The notes under the pieces are model-generated. The model made no database searches and had not been told where the DNA came from. It saw only the letters and a list, made by a program, of their open reading frames with translations. The translations under genes were made by a program, and so were the position numbers. A stretch of DNA of 64,000 nucleotides, from the NCBI RefSeq assembly GCF_002968635.1, contig NZ_PVBN01000005.1, positions 186,001-250,000 on the forward strand. The letters are read 5' to 3'. Positions 28,673-36,067 of this stretch are shown piece by piece. How positions within the stretch are numbered: position 1 is the first letter of the stretch; each line of letters starts with the position of its first letter. This DNA comes from Neorhizobium alkalisoli (GTDB taxonomy: Bacteria; Pseudomonadota; Alphaproteobacteria; Rhizobiales; Rhizobiaceae).

Positions 28673-28815
28673 ACCGGCGACTGATCACGCCGCAGTCTGG
28701 AAGCCGGCCTGTCCCCCGCCGCTCCAGACCGGGCAAAGACCTACCCCCCTCTCCGGGTCTTTGCCCTTCCATCAGAACCGCCATGGCTGTCCCCTCCCTG
28801 CCATGGCGGTTTTTC
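28673..28815 (+). ncRNA. Three-hairpin sRNA with C-rich loops, polA-marR interval (alpha-r14/NfeR1-like position)
   Basis: The 391-base polA-marR gap contains three consecutive stem-loops: GTCTGGA/TCCAGAC (28695-28729), a 12-pair stem GGGCAAAGACCT/GGGTCTTTGCCC (28731-28766) and a perfect 12-pair stem AACCGCCATGGC/GCCATGGCGGTT (28776-28811) followed by a T-run, a good intrinsic terminator. The loops are C-rich (CTGTCCCCC, ACCCCCCTCTCC, TGTCCCCTCCCT) and could bind ribosome sites of target mRNAs. CTTGAA (28637) and ACATCT (28660), 17 bases apart, could be the promoter. This design and, as I recall, this position between polA and a marR-like gene match the alphaproteobacterial alpha-r14 (SmrC14/NfeR1) family. 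The rest of the gap shows nothing else. Confidence 0.75.
28776..28814 (+). terminator. Intrinsic terminator of the polA-marR sRNA
   Basis: A perfect 12-pair stem with a 12-base loop is followed by TTTT and a second T5 run eight bases on. Confidence 0.85.
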
Positions 28816-28922
28816 CGTTTTTAAGAGCATAGAAGACTTGTCATTTCCCCTGTCTTCGCACAGGCTTGGCGAAAGCATGGCCTGCGATATATCCGGCTGC
28901 CCCATGAGGCAGATCGGAGAGG

Positions 28923-29369
28923 ATGGAGACCGAAGCCATGGCATTCGACCGCTCGCGTTCGGCGACCTATCTTGCCGGTCAATTGGCCAAGGGTTTCGCG
29001 CGCTCGCTGCAGATGCGATCCGCGGCGCTGGGTTTTTCTCCGGGGCAGTTTCCCGTTCTGCTCGAACTCTGGCAGGAGGATGGGTTGACCCAGAAGCAGC
29101 TCCTCGACCGGCTGGAGGTGGAGCAGGCAACGCTTGCCAATACGCTTTCCCGCATGGAGCGCGACAGCCTCATCCAGCGCACACCGCATCCCAACGACCG
29201 ACGGGCGCAGATCATCACGCTGACCCAGGCCGGTCGCGATCTTGAAGCCGAGGCGGTGGAAGCCGCGGCGGAGGCAGATGCGGCCCTTTTTGCGGGCTTC
29301 AAGCGGTTTGAGCGGGAGCTGATGATCGAATACATGCGAACGATCGTCGAAACCGCACGCAAGCTCTGA
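28923..29369 (+). CDS. MarR-family transcriptional regulator
   Basis: A 148-residue winged-helix regulator. The core is FPVLLELWQEDGLTQKQLLD, then LEVEQATLANTLSRMERDSL (recognition helix, about 72-90) and the wing RTPHPNDRRAQIITLTQ. C-terminal helices complete the dimer interface. Ligand and targets are unknown. A second ATG 15 bases downstream (MAFDRSRS) is a plausible alternative start. Confidence 0.9.
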   Translation: METEAMAFDRSRSATYLAGQLAKGFARSLQMRSAALGFSPGQFPVLLELWQEDGLTQKQLLDRLEVEQATLANTLSRMERDSLIQRTPHPNDRRAQIITLTQAGRDLEAEAVEAAAEADAALFAGFKRFERELMIEYMRTIVETARKL

Positions 29370-29392
29370 CAGATCCCTCAGCAACCCTCACG

Positions 29393-29911
29393 TCAGGAGC
29401 AGCAGGCGCTGTTTGCCGAAGACGGCCCGCAACAGGCCGCCGCCTTCCGGCTTTCCTCTGCCAGCCAGCGGTCCCGCGGCTTGCAGCTCGCCGGACGCGG
29501 CGACAGTTCCACATGCAGGGCGCCATCCTGCCGGACAGGAAGTGACGCGCAATAAAGCTGCATCGGCTGCACGCCGTCACTCACCTCGAAGGTCAGCTTC
29601 GCGGCTCCGTCAAGGTGCACATGCTCCGACACCTTGCGGATGATCTTGGAGAACCTCGCCGCCGGCATGTGGGTACGGTCGCCTTCCTCGATATCCCAGA
29701 GCTGGACGAATATCTCCGACCATGCTTCGGGGTTGGCGCCACAATCGAGGGCGGAAAAATTGCCCGCCTTCACCTCGGTCACATGATAGCCTTGCCTGAT
29801 GGCCTGACCGTCGTAGTGGAATACGAGCGGCAGGTCGGCGTTATTCGCAAGCGTGTCGAGCATCAGGCCCAGACTGATATCGGTCGTGTGGGTCTTGTCG
29901 ATCGCATTCAT
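29393..29911 (-). CDS. DUF6428-like arsenic-locus protein with Cys-rich tail
   Basis: A 172-residue protein resembling the DUF6428 proteins found beside arsR genes. The ATG at 29911 follows AAGGAG at eight bases; a frame open to 30109 merely overlaps the divergent arsR gene. Residues 13-60 (SLGLMLDTLANNADLPLVFH) resemble the family domain. The last residues read ACCGPSSANSACCS, two Cys pairs that could bind arsenite or another soft metal. Function is not known. It is divergent from arsR with a 42-base shared control region. Confidence 0.75.
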   Translation of the reverse strand: MNAIDKTHTTDISLGLMLDTLANNADLPLVFHYDGQAIRQGYHVTEVKAGNFSALDCGANPEAWSEIFVQLWDIEEGDRTHMPAARFSKIIRKVSEHVHLDGAAKLTFEVSDGVQPMQLYCASLPVRQDGALHVELSPRPASCKPRDRWLAEESRKAAACCGPSSANSACCS

Positions 29912-29935
29912 TTCCGCTACTCCTTGTTTCAATAT

Positions 29936-29951
29936 TTCAAGGATCATTGAA
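29936..29951. promoter_or_regulatory. Probable ArsR operator
   Basis: TTCAA (29936-29940) and TTGAA (29947-29951) flank GGATCA in the 42 bases between the divergent starts. AT-rich inverted repeats with TTCAA/TTGAA arms are typical of ArsR operators. A further TTTCAA copy lies ten bases upstream. Confidence 0.6.
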
Positions 29952-29953
29952 TT

Positions 29954-30811
29954 ATGGAGAAACGTCAAGCCCTCGCGTCCTTCGGCGCACTTTCGCAGGA
30001 AACCCGCCTGGAGATTGTCCGGATGCTGGTCATTGCCGGGCCGACCGGGATGCAGGCTGGAGCGATTGCTGAAAAGATGGGGATGTCGCCATCGAACATC
30101 TCCTTTCACCTCAAGGAGCTCGATCGGGCCGGGCTTATAGGGCAGCAGCGGGAATCGCGATCGATCATCTACAGCGCGAAATACGACGCACTTTCAGACC
30201 TGGTCCGTTTCCTGATGGAGGACTGCTGCGCCGGTGACCCGAGAATCTGCACCCCCGCCGCGACCGTCGCGGCCTGCGGCGACCCTTCGGCAAAAGTGGG
30301 CACGATCGGAGAACTGGAAGGGGCAACAGCGCTGACCCTGCAGCCCATATCGGGAGATGATGCCGATCTGCGCACCGCTCTGGCTGCCGCGGCACTCCCG
30401 ACCGACGATCTGAGCGAGGACGGACGCCACTTTTTCCGAATTGCCCAGGGCGCCGATACCATCGGCTTCGGCGGATACGAACTGCATGACGGTGACGCGC
30501 TGCTGCGGTCGCTCGTCATTCTCGAAAACCATCGCGGCAAAGGTCTTGGAGATCTGGCTACCCGCCTCCTCCTCGATATGGTCGGTTCAGCCGGAGCCCG
30601 ACGGGCCTATCTCCTGACCACCTCTGCGGCCCCGTTCTTCGAACGCCTCGGGTTTGCAAAGATCGACCGTGCAACGGCTCCGGTCGCGATCCTGCAGAGC
30701 CGGCAGGCGGCATCGATCTGTCCGGCCTCGGCGGCATTGCTTACCAAACCGCTCATATCGGGCCCTACCGCAACCGCAAGGAAGAAGTCGGAAAACTGGA
30801 ACAACGCATGA
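29954..30811 (+). CDS. ArsR regulator fused to an ArsN2-type N-acetyltransferase
   Basis: A 285-residue two-domain protein. Residues 1-100 are an ArsR winged helix: LSQETRLEIVRMLVIAGPTG, the recognition helix GMSPSNISFHLKELDRAGLI and the beta-wing. Just after it, DCCAGDPRIC offers three thiols placed as in ArsR proteins that sense As(III) with C-terminal cysteines. Residues about 118-250 form a GNAT domain with the acetyl-CoA loop VILENHRGKGLGDLATRLL, matching ArsN2. The reading frame is continuous with no frameshift. The known role of ArsN-type enzymes in arsenic-compound resistance supports a combined sensor and detoxifier. The next gene is 13 bases downstream. Confidence 0.85.
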   Translation: MEKRQALASFGALSQETRLEIVRMLVIAGPTGMQAGAIAEKMGMSPSNISFHLKELDRAGLIGQQRESRSIIYSAKYDALSDLVRFLMEDCCAGDPRICTPAATVAACGDPSAKVGTIGELEGATALTLQPISGDDADLRTALAAAALPTDDLSEDGRHFFRIAQGADTIGFGGYELHDGDALLRSLVILENHRGKGLGDLATRLLLDMVGSAGARRAYLLTTSAAPFFERLGFAKIDRATAPVAILQSRQAASICPASAALLTKPLISGPTATARKKSENWNNA

Positions 30812-30824
30812 GCCTTAAATCCTT

Positions 30825-32033
30825 ATGACTGCCCGCATTCCGATTGCTTCCATTGCCGCCCTCGGCGTCACCCAGATCATCGGGTATGGCACCCTCTATT
30901 ACAGCTTCAGCATCCTGGCGGCCGACATGGCGGCAGATTTCGCCTGGTCGACCGAATGGATCTTCGGAGCATTGTCCGCGGCGCTTCTCGTCGGCGGCCT
31001 GACCGCCCCCTGGCTCGGCTCGCTGTTCGACCGGTGGGGCGCGGGCCGCGCCATGACCCTCGGTTCGGTCATTGCAGCTGCAGCACTCGCGGCTTGCGCC
31101 ATGGCGCCGGGAAAGATCGCCTTCGTTGCTGCGTTGATCGCCATAGAGGTCGCGGCCAACGTCGTCCAATATGGCGCTGCTTTCGCCCTTCTTGTCCAGC
31201 TCCGACCCGAGGTCGCGCAACGAAGCATCACCTATCTGACCCTCATCGCCGGGTTCGCCTCGACCATCTTCTGGCCATTGACGGCAGCGCTGCACGAACA
31301 CCTTTCCTGGCAGAACGTCTATCTAGTTTTCGCGGCCCTTAATCTCTTGATCTGCATGCCGCTGCATGCCTGGCTGGCGCGCGGTGCAAACAGTCGAGAA
31401 CCCCTCCACACGGCAGCGCCTTTGCGGATGGAGGGGATTCTCGCTCCCCGCTCCAGGCGCCTCGGGTTCGCCCTGATGGTCGCCGGCTTCGCGCTGCAAT
31501 CGCTGGTCAGCTCTGCGGCGCTGGTGCACATGGTGCCGCTGCTCTCCGCCCTGGGGCTCGGCGCAACTGCCGCAGTGGTCGGCACGCTTTTCGGCCCCTC
31601 TCAGGTTCTTAGCCGGCTCATCAATATGTTGTTTGGCCGCGATCTGACGCCCCTCCACCTTGCCAAGATCGCAGCAGCGCTCTTGCCGGGAGGCGTTCTG
31701 GTGCTGATCCTGACTGCCCCTTCAGTGCCGGGAGCCATGGTTTTCGCAGTGATCTTCGGTATGGGCAACGGCCTCCTGAGCATTGTTGCCGGCACCTTGC
31801 CGCTGGCTTTGTTCGGCAGCGAAGGGTACGGCAGGCTACAGGGCAAGATGATGTCGGCGAGGCTCATCACGTCGGCGATCGCTCCTTTCGCCCTGGCCTT
31901 GTCGATGACGTGGATCGGCGTCATATGGTCCCTGGGCGTGACGGCAGGGCTGGGCGCGATTGCGGTCCTCGCCTTCCTGTTCATCGGCCGCCTCGCCAGC
32001 AACGAGCGGGCGACCGGCGAGCAAACGCGTTAA
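30825..32033 (+). CDS. arsK: MFS transporter, ArsK-like arsenite exporter
   Basis: A 402-residue protein with 12 predicted membrane helices. The N-terminal half has ALGVTQIIGYGTLYYSFSIL and LGSLFDRWGAGRAMTLGS (the MFS loop 2-3 motif). It lies directly after the arsR-arsN2 fusion and resembles ArsK, the MFS arsenite exporter described in Agrobacterium. No arsB, acr3 or arsC occurs here, so this would be the only efflux step in the locus. The family assignment rests on context as much as sequence. Confidence 0.75.
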   Translation: MTARIPIASIAALGVTQIIGYGTLYYSFSILAADMAADFAWSTEWIFGALSAALLVGGLTAPWLGSLFDRWGAGRAMTLGSVIAAAALAACAMAPGKIAFVAALIAIEVAANVVQYGAAFALLVQLRPEVAQRSITYLTLIAGFASTIFWPLTAALHEHLSWQNVYLVFAALNLLICMPLHAWLARGANSREPLHTAAPLRMEGILAPRSRRLGFALMVAGFALQSLVSSAALVHMVPLLSALGLGATAAVVGTLFGPSQVLSRLINMLFGRDLTPLHLAKIAAALLPGGVLVLILTAPSVPGAMVFAVIFGMGNGLLSIVAGTLPLALFGSEGYGRLQGKMMSARLITSAIAPFALALSMTWIGVIWSLGVTAGLGAIAVLAFLFIGRLASNERATGEQTR

Positions 32034-32160
32034 TCGCGAACCTCGCTTTGCCATTGTGCCTCTATGCATAGGCTTGCTAACAAGGGACGCGCCACAACGA
32101 TTGACCCCTTCTTCGTCCATGAAGAGAAGGGTCTCGCATTTCAAAGACAGGGATCATTTC

Positions 32161-33549
32161 ATGACCGATCTTTCCGCCGTTCTCGACCGCGCCGACCAAA
32201 ATCTTCCCGCAAGCCTCGAACGTCTGTTTGGCCTCGTCCGCATCAAGTCGATCTCCACCGATCCGGCCTTCAGGGCGGATTGCCGCAAGGCTGCCGAATG
32301 GCTCGTTGCCGAACTCGGAGAACTCGGCTTCGAGGCCTCGGTACGGGATACGGCCGGTCATCCCATGGTGGTCGGTCATCATCCGGGCCCGGATGCCGAT
32401 GCGCCGCATGTGCTGTTTTATGGCCACTACGATGTGCAGCCGGTCGACCCGATCGAACTCTGGGAAGACGACCCTTTCGATCCCAGGATCAAGGACCTCG
32501 CCAATGGCCGGAAGGTGATCACCGGCCGCGGGACTTCGGACGACAAAGGCCAGCTCCTGACCTTCGTCGAGGCTTGCCGGGCTTACAAGCAGGTTCATGG
32601 TAACTTGCCAGTGCGGGTGACGGTTCTTTTCGAAGGGGAGGAAGAGTCCGGCTCGCCGTCACTGAAGCCCTTCCTCGAAGCGAATGCGGCCGAACTCAAG
32701 GCCGACTGCGCCCTGGTCTGCGATACGGGCATGTGGGATGGTGATACACCGGCGATCGCCGCGGCTCTTCGCGGGCTGGTGGGAGAGGAACTGACCATCA
32801 AGGCGGCCGACCGGGACCTGCATTCGGGCCTTTTCGGAGGTGCCGCCGCCAATCCGATCCATATCCTTGCCGATATCCTGGCCGGCCTGCATGACGAGAC
32901 CGGTCGGGTGACGCTGGAAGGCTTCTATGACGGCGTCGAAGAAACCCCGTCGAACATCAAGGCCGGCTGGGAAACACTCGGCCGCGACGCAAAATCCTTC
33001 CTGGGCGAAGTCGGCCTGTCGATCCCGTCGGGCGAAAAGGGCCGGTCGGTCCTCGAACTCACCTGGGCACGTCCGACCGCCGAAGTGAACGGCATCTGGG
33101 GCGGCTATACCGGCGAAGGTTTCAAGACCGTCATCGCAGCGGAAGCCTCTGCCAAGGTATCGTTCCGCCTCGTCGGCCAGCAGGAGCCGGCCAGGGTCCG
33201 CGAGGCATTTCGCGCCTATGTCCGATCGAGGATCCCCGGTGACTGCTCGGTGGAATTCCATGAGCATGGCGGTTCGCCGGCAATTCAGCTCTCTTACGAT
33301 TCTCCGGTTCTCACGAAGGCAAGAAACGCCCTGTCCGACGAATGGGCCAATCCTGCCGTCGTGATCGGCATGGGCGGGTCGATCCCGATCGTCGGCGACT
33401 TCCAGAAGATGCTGGGGATGGATTCTCTGCTCGTCGGCTTCGGCCTGGTCGACGACCGCATTCATTCGCCCAACGAGAAATACGACCTGAAGTCCTTCCA
33501 CAAGGGCATCCGCTCCTGGGCCCGCATCCTGGCCGCGCTGGCCGATTGA
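32161..33549 (+). CDS. M20-family dipeptidase/peptidase
   Basis: A 462-residue zinc dipeptidase-like enzyme. The metal site is built from VLFYGHYDVQPVD (His, Asp), GRGTSDDKGQ, LFEGEEESGSPSL (catalytic Glu) and ALVCDTGMWD; the final His is in VDDRIHSPNEKYDL. The dimerisation domain occupies about 195-350 and starts with DRDLHSGLFGGAAANP. There is no signal peptide, so it works in the cytosol, probably on short peptides. The start at 32161 follows AGGGAT; a frame open to 31960 overlaps arsK. Confidence 0.92.
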   Translation: MTDLSAVLDRADQNLPASLERLFGLVRIKSISTDPAFRADCRKAAEWLVAELGELGFEASVRDTAGHPMVVGHHPGPDADAPHVLFYGHYDVQPVDPIELWEDDPFDPRIKDLANGRKVITGRGTSDDKGQLLTFVEACRAYKQVHGNLPVRVTVLFEGEEESGSPSLKPFLEANAAELKADCALVCDTGMWDGDTPAIAAALRGLVGEELTIKAADRDLHSGLFGGAAANPIHILADILAGLHDETGRVTLEGFYDGVEETPSNIKAGWETLGRDAKSFLGEVGLSIPSGEKGRSVLELTWARPTAEVNGIWGGYTGEGFKTVIAAEASAKVSFRLVGQQEPARVREAFRAYVRSRIPGDCSVEFHEHGGSPAIQLSYDSPVLTKARNALSDEWANPAVVIGMGGSIPIVGDFQKMLGMDSLLVGFGLVDDRIHSPNEKYDLKSFHKGIRSWARILAALAD

Positions 33550-33564
33550 TCGGGAAAAACAGAA

Positions 33565-33626
33565 AAGGCCCCGCAGTTTCCACTGCGGGGCCTTGAAAAC
33601 AAAAAGGCCGGGCAAGCCCGACCTTT
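33565..33626 (-). terminator. Two tandem hairpins with T-tracts on the minus strand
   Basis: Hairpin A is a perfect 12-pair stem (33565-33576 with 33583-33594). Hairpin B pairs 33603-33612 with 33617-33626 with one mismatch. Both are followed by T-rich tracts when read on the minus strand (TTTTCTGTTTTT after A, TTTTTGTTTTC after B), whereas on the plus strand hairpin A has only two T. They therefore look like terminators of a minus-strand transcript coming from the 33.87 kb promoter, though hairpin A may also end the dipeptidase mRNA. Confidence 0.65.
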
Positions 33627-33866
33627 CCACTCCCATTCATGGGTGCCAGTACATCCGTGGTCACTCTTAATGGGACAGGCATTTCCGACGCGGCCGCTTT
33701 GCGACCTCAATGAAGTCAGCGCGGCTCTAGCGGTCATCGTCTCTCCGAACGGTAAACATCCCGTTAACGCGGAAATGGATATCGTCTCAAGACGGCACGG
33801 TTTCCCGTATTTGCCGTTACGCGCAGTCTCTGAACTCTTGGCTCAGACCTGCGGTGCGTCGGAAAC
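33605..33866 (-). ncRNA. Hidden stress-type transcript, probable sRNA
   Basis: Within the 425-base gap between the dipeptidase and cspA there is no convincing protein gene. On the minus strand, a GGAAC-N16-GGTT promoter (33874-33898) should start a transcript near 33866, and two terminator hairpins follow at 33626 and 33594. The unit would be about 260 bases. An ATG at 33737 has GGAGAG before it, but its frame passes through both terminators and into the dipeptidase gene, so I favour a noncoding RNA. Known family: none that I recognise. Confidence 0.5.
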
Positions 33867-33873
33867 GCCATTG

Positions 33874-33898
33874 AACCCTAGATGGGAAGGCCTGTTCC
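33874..33898 (-). promoter_or_regulatory. Sigma-EcfG-type promoter of the hidden transcript
   Basis: GGAAC (33894-33898) and GGTT (33874-33877), separated by exactly 16 bases, on the minus strand. One base differs from the CGTT consensus. Confidence 0.6.
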
Positions 33899-33924
33899 GA
33901 TTTGCAAGGGTGCTCAAACGGCCA

Positions 33925-33952
33925 AAAGAAAAAGGCCGGCAAAGCCGGCCTT
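33925..33952 (-). terminator. Intrinsic terminator of cspA
   Basis: AAGGCCGGC (33932-33940) and GCCGGCCTT (33944-33952) form a perfect stem; read on the minus strand it is followed by TTTTTCTTTT. It begins 24 bases after the cspA stop. Confidence 0.88.
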
Positions 33953-33975
33953 CCGTGGTGGTCGTATTGCTACGA

Positions 33976-34185
33976 TCAAGCCGACTGCAGACGGTCGGCC
34001 GAAACCTTGCCCGAACGCTTGTCCGTGACGAGTTCGTAGGAGAGCTTCTGGCCATCCTTGAGCTGACCGAGGCCAGCGCGCTCGACAGCCGAAATGTGAA
34101 CGAAAACGTCCTGTGCGCCGTCATCCGGCTGAATGAAGCCATAGCCCTTGGTTGCGTTGAACCACTTTACAGTACCGGTCGCCAT
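33976..34185 (-). CDS. cspA: Cold-shock domain protein
   Basis: A 69-residue OB-fold RNA chaperone. The start [20 protein letters not shown] contains RNP1 (KGYGFI), and RNP2 is DVFVHISA. The C-terminal part includes [19 protein letters not shown]. The ATG at 34185 gives the exact family N-terminus; a frame open to 34206 adds seven residues. Its promoter at 34324-34352 would give an untranslated leader of about 130 bases, as expected for cold-shock mRNAs. Confidence 0.95.
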   Translation of the reverse strand: MATGTVKWFNATKGYGFIQPDDGAQDVFVHISAVERAGLGQLKDGQKLSYELVTDKRSGKVSADRLQSA

Positions 34186-34323
34186 AACGATGCCTTTCCC
34201 TTGCAAATGACCGACTATTCCGCGCTTTGCGCTTGGAACGGTGAAGTTTCGTATTTGAAGAAAGATCGTCGCAGACGCCGGAGGCGCTTAGTGCTGGCTA
34301 TCAAACAAATATCGATGGCTCAC

Positions 34324-34352
34324 CATCTAGGGTCTTACCACAAAAAGGTCAA
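34324..34352 (-). promoter_or_regulatory. Probable cspA promoter
   Basis: On the minus strand TTGACC (34347-34352) and TAGATG (34324-34329) are 17 bases apart, a good housekeeping-sigma promoter. The start point would be near 34317. Confidence 0.6.
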
Positions 34353-34402
34353 GATCGCGAAAGTGACGGAAGCCAGCAGGAGCAGCAAGACTCATCGACC
34401 GT

Positions 34403-34525
34403 TAAAAAGCAGAAAACCCGGCGCGGGAGGAGGTGCGCCGGGTTCCTGAAACTGACCAACAACTGGGAGGAGGAGGTGTCGTTGGTCCCATCGGGGGCGC
34501 TGGGAGGAGGAGTGCGCCCGTCGAT
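34403..34525 (-). ncRNA. Alpha-r14-like sRNA with three CCUCC-loop hairpins
   Basis: In the 461-base gap between cspA and ybaK, the minus strand encodes three stem-loops: GGGCGC/GCGCCC (34519-34495), GACCAACGAC/GTTGTTGGTC (34487-34454) and a terminator AACCCGGCGC/GCGCCGGGTT (34444-34415) followed by T-rich sequence. All three loops carry CTCCTCC or CTCCTCCTCCC, perfect anti-Shine-Dalgarno sequence. TATAAC (34532-34537) is a likely -10 element, giving an RNA of about 123 bases. This is the architecture of the alpha-r14 family, whose loops block ribosome binding sites of many mRNAs. Nothing else in the gap looks like a gene. Confidence 0.85.
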
Positions 34526-34646
34526 GATTGTGTTATACACCATCCAAGCTTAAAAAACAGCCAGAATTTTGCACCGCAGCATTGCAAATTTTGCATGCCT
34601 CTTTTGGCCTCTTGCGATCCTCCTCCTGCTCGGCCATTTTCCGATC

Positions 34647-35135
34647 ATGAGTCTCGAATCCGTCCGCGCTTTCTTCGCCGCCCACGCCTCCGATATCGAC
34701 GTCATCGTAACGGAAGACAGTTCGGCGACCGTGGCGCTTGCCGCAGCCGCCCATGACGTGGCGCCCGATCAGATCGCCAAGACGATCTGCGTGCGCGCAG
34801 GCGAGATGACCGTGCTGGTCGTCATGTCCGGCACAAGCCGGCTCGACAATCGCAAATTCCGGGATCGCTTCGGCACGAAGCCACGCATGCTCGGCGCCGA
34901 AGAGGTTACTGCCCTCACCGGTCATCCGGTCGGCGGCGTCTGCCCCTTTGGGCTCGCCTCGCCGATACCGGTCTATTGCGACCTGTCGCTCAGAAGACAT
35001 GCCGAAGTCCTGCCGGCCGCCGGCGCCATCAATGCGGCCGTCCGCATCAGCCCGGAGCATATGGCGGAGCTCGCCGGAGGGATCTGGGTCGACATCAGTC
35101 AGGACCCCGCGACAAACGGGGATCCTGTCGCCTAG
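34647..35135 (+). CDS. YbaK/EbsC-type aminoacyl-tRNA editing protein
   Basis: A 162-residue deacylase-fold protein that clears mischarged tRNA. The start MSLESVRAFFAAHASDIDVI is preferred to a frame open to 34569. Conserved segments are APDQIAKTICVRAGEMTVLV (with the Lys of the family) and LTGHPVGGVCPFGLASPIPV, the GxxPxG substrate loop. It is a free-standing domain, so the exact tRNA is uncertain; the N-terminal pattern is closer to the YbaK-like paralogs than to ProX. Confidence 0.88.
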   Translation: MSLESVRAFFAAHASDIDVIVTEDSSATVALAAAAHDVAPDQIAKTICVRAGEMTVLVVMSGTSRLDNRKFRDRFGTKPRMLGAEEVTALTGHPVGGVCPFGLASPIPVYCDLSLRRHAEVLPAAGAINAAVRISPEHMAELAGGIWVDISQDPATNGDPVA

Positions 35136-35503
35136 AAACGGTCGCTCAGGTAACGGCGATACCAGGCCTGCTTGCTTTCCGCCGACGCCGTCGCGACGAC
35201 ATAACCGATCGCAAAGCCTATCGCGCCGATCAGGGCAAAAAGCGTGGTCGTGGCAGCGGGGTGTTCGCGGATCGTGCCGGCAACCGACGAAGCTTCGCTC
35301 TGGACATAGTGAGCGGCATCGCTGGCTCGCCCGCTGATCTTTTCATAGGCTACGCCGGTTCTTTCGGCGAGCAATTGGCGCAGGTTGGCGATCTCCGACC
35401 GCAACGTCGCGATTTCGCCGCTGACGTTTTCGCTGGGCTCGTGATCGAAAGACGGCGTGTCCGTCTTGACGGGCGTTTTCAGATTTCTGATTGGCTCTGC
35501 CAT
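35132..35503 (-). CDS. DUF883/YqjD-like membrane-anchored stress protein
   Basis: A 123-residue protein with a helical cytosolic part (for example GEIATLRSEIANLRQLLAER) and one C-terminal helix in TTLFALIGAIGFAIGYVVAT, followed by YRRYL. The Gly-rich helix and arrangement match ElaB/YqjD proteins, which bind ribosomes in stationary phase in E. coli. It shares the pattern HPAAT then Gly-rich helix with the gene at 36341. AAGGAGG precedes the ATG, and a GGAAC-N16-AGTT element lies 33 bases upstream. Its stop overlaps the ybaK end by four bases. Confidence 0.82.
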   Translation of the reverse strand: MAEPIRNLKTPVKTDTPSFDHEPSENVSGEIATLRSEIANLRQLLAERTGVAYEKISGRASDAAHYVQSEASSVAGTIREHPAATTTLFALIGAIGFAIGYVVATASAESKQAWYRRYLSDRF

Positions 35504-35535
35504 ACCGGCCTCCTTGCTGCTGATCGAGATCGGTC

Positions 35536-35560
35536 AACTGTCGAAGGCTGGATAGGTTCC
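35536..35560 (-). promoter_or_regulatory. Sigma-EcfG-like promoter (one mismatch)
   Basis: GGAAC (35556-35560) and AGTT (35536-35539) are 16 bases apart on the minus strand, upstream of the start at 35503. Confidence 0.5.
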
Positions 35561-35576
35561 TCGTTCCGCCGGGATG

Positions 35577-35789
35577 CTAGAGACTTTTTGCCAGGTTCTC
35601 GGCAAGCGTTGCCAACTGATCCTTGTCGTCGGAACCCTTTTGCAAGGAGTTCACCAGGATGAGCGCCAACGCTTCCGCATCGGGACTATCCTTGTCGATC
35701 TGATGCTCGGCGCAGGTTTCGTCAAAGACCTCCTGCAACAAGCTGAGCTGTTGCGGATGGACCGGATTGCGAACCATTTGTCTAGGCAT
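35577..35789 (-). CDS. Small soluble protein of unknown function
   Basis: A 70-residue acidic, helical protein. The ATG at 35789 follows GGGAGGG at four bases; a longer frame to 35927 lacks support. It includes QQLSLLQEVFDETCAEHQID and ends in LATLAENLAKSL. There is no signal peptide or membrane helix. I do not recognise the family. The next 278 bases upstream hold a T-rich stretch but no promoter or gene I can support. Confidence 0.68.
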   Translation of the reverse strand: MPRQMVRNPVHPQQLSLLQEVFDETCAEHQIDKDSPDAEALALILVNSLQKGSDDKDQLATLAENLAKSL

Positions 35790-36067
35790 ATAACCCTCCC
35801 GATCACACTGGGCACAATCGGCGAAATCTCCCACTGTCGCAACGGCGGCACCGACTGGAGGCCGGCTTCTAATGCCGCAGTCTTGCGCCAGCATTGCCGG
35901 GCTGGGGAGGTAACGTTTTCCGACCAAAGGTTATTAACCGTGAGCCTTTTCTAATGGATTAGCAACAACAAGTTAAAACGGGTACAATATTGGGGTAGAT
36001 CCGTAAGGGATTCCACCTAGGCGAGCCTGCCCGGGGCGGCCGGACAGGCCCGAAACTATTTATTGGA

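Noticed and set aside
33643-34449. 268-codon plus-strand frame across cspA
   Set aside because: Antisense to cspA and its leader; contains runs of Arg and Lys and no domain.
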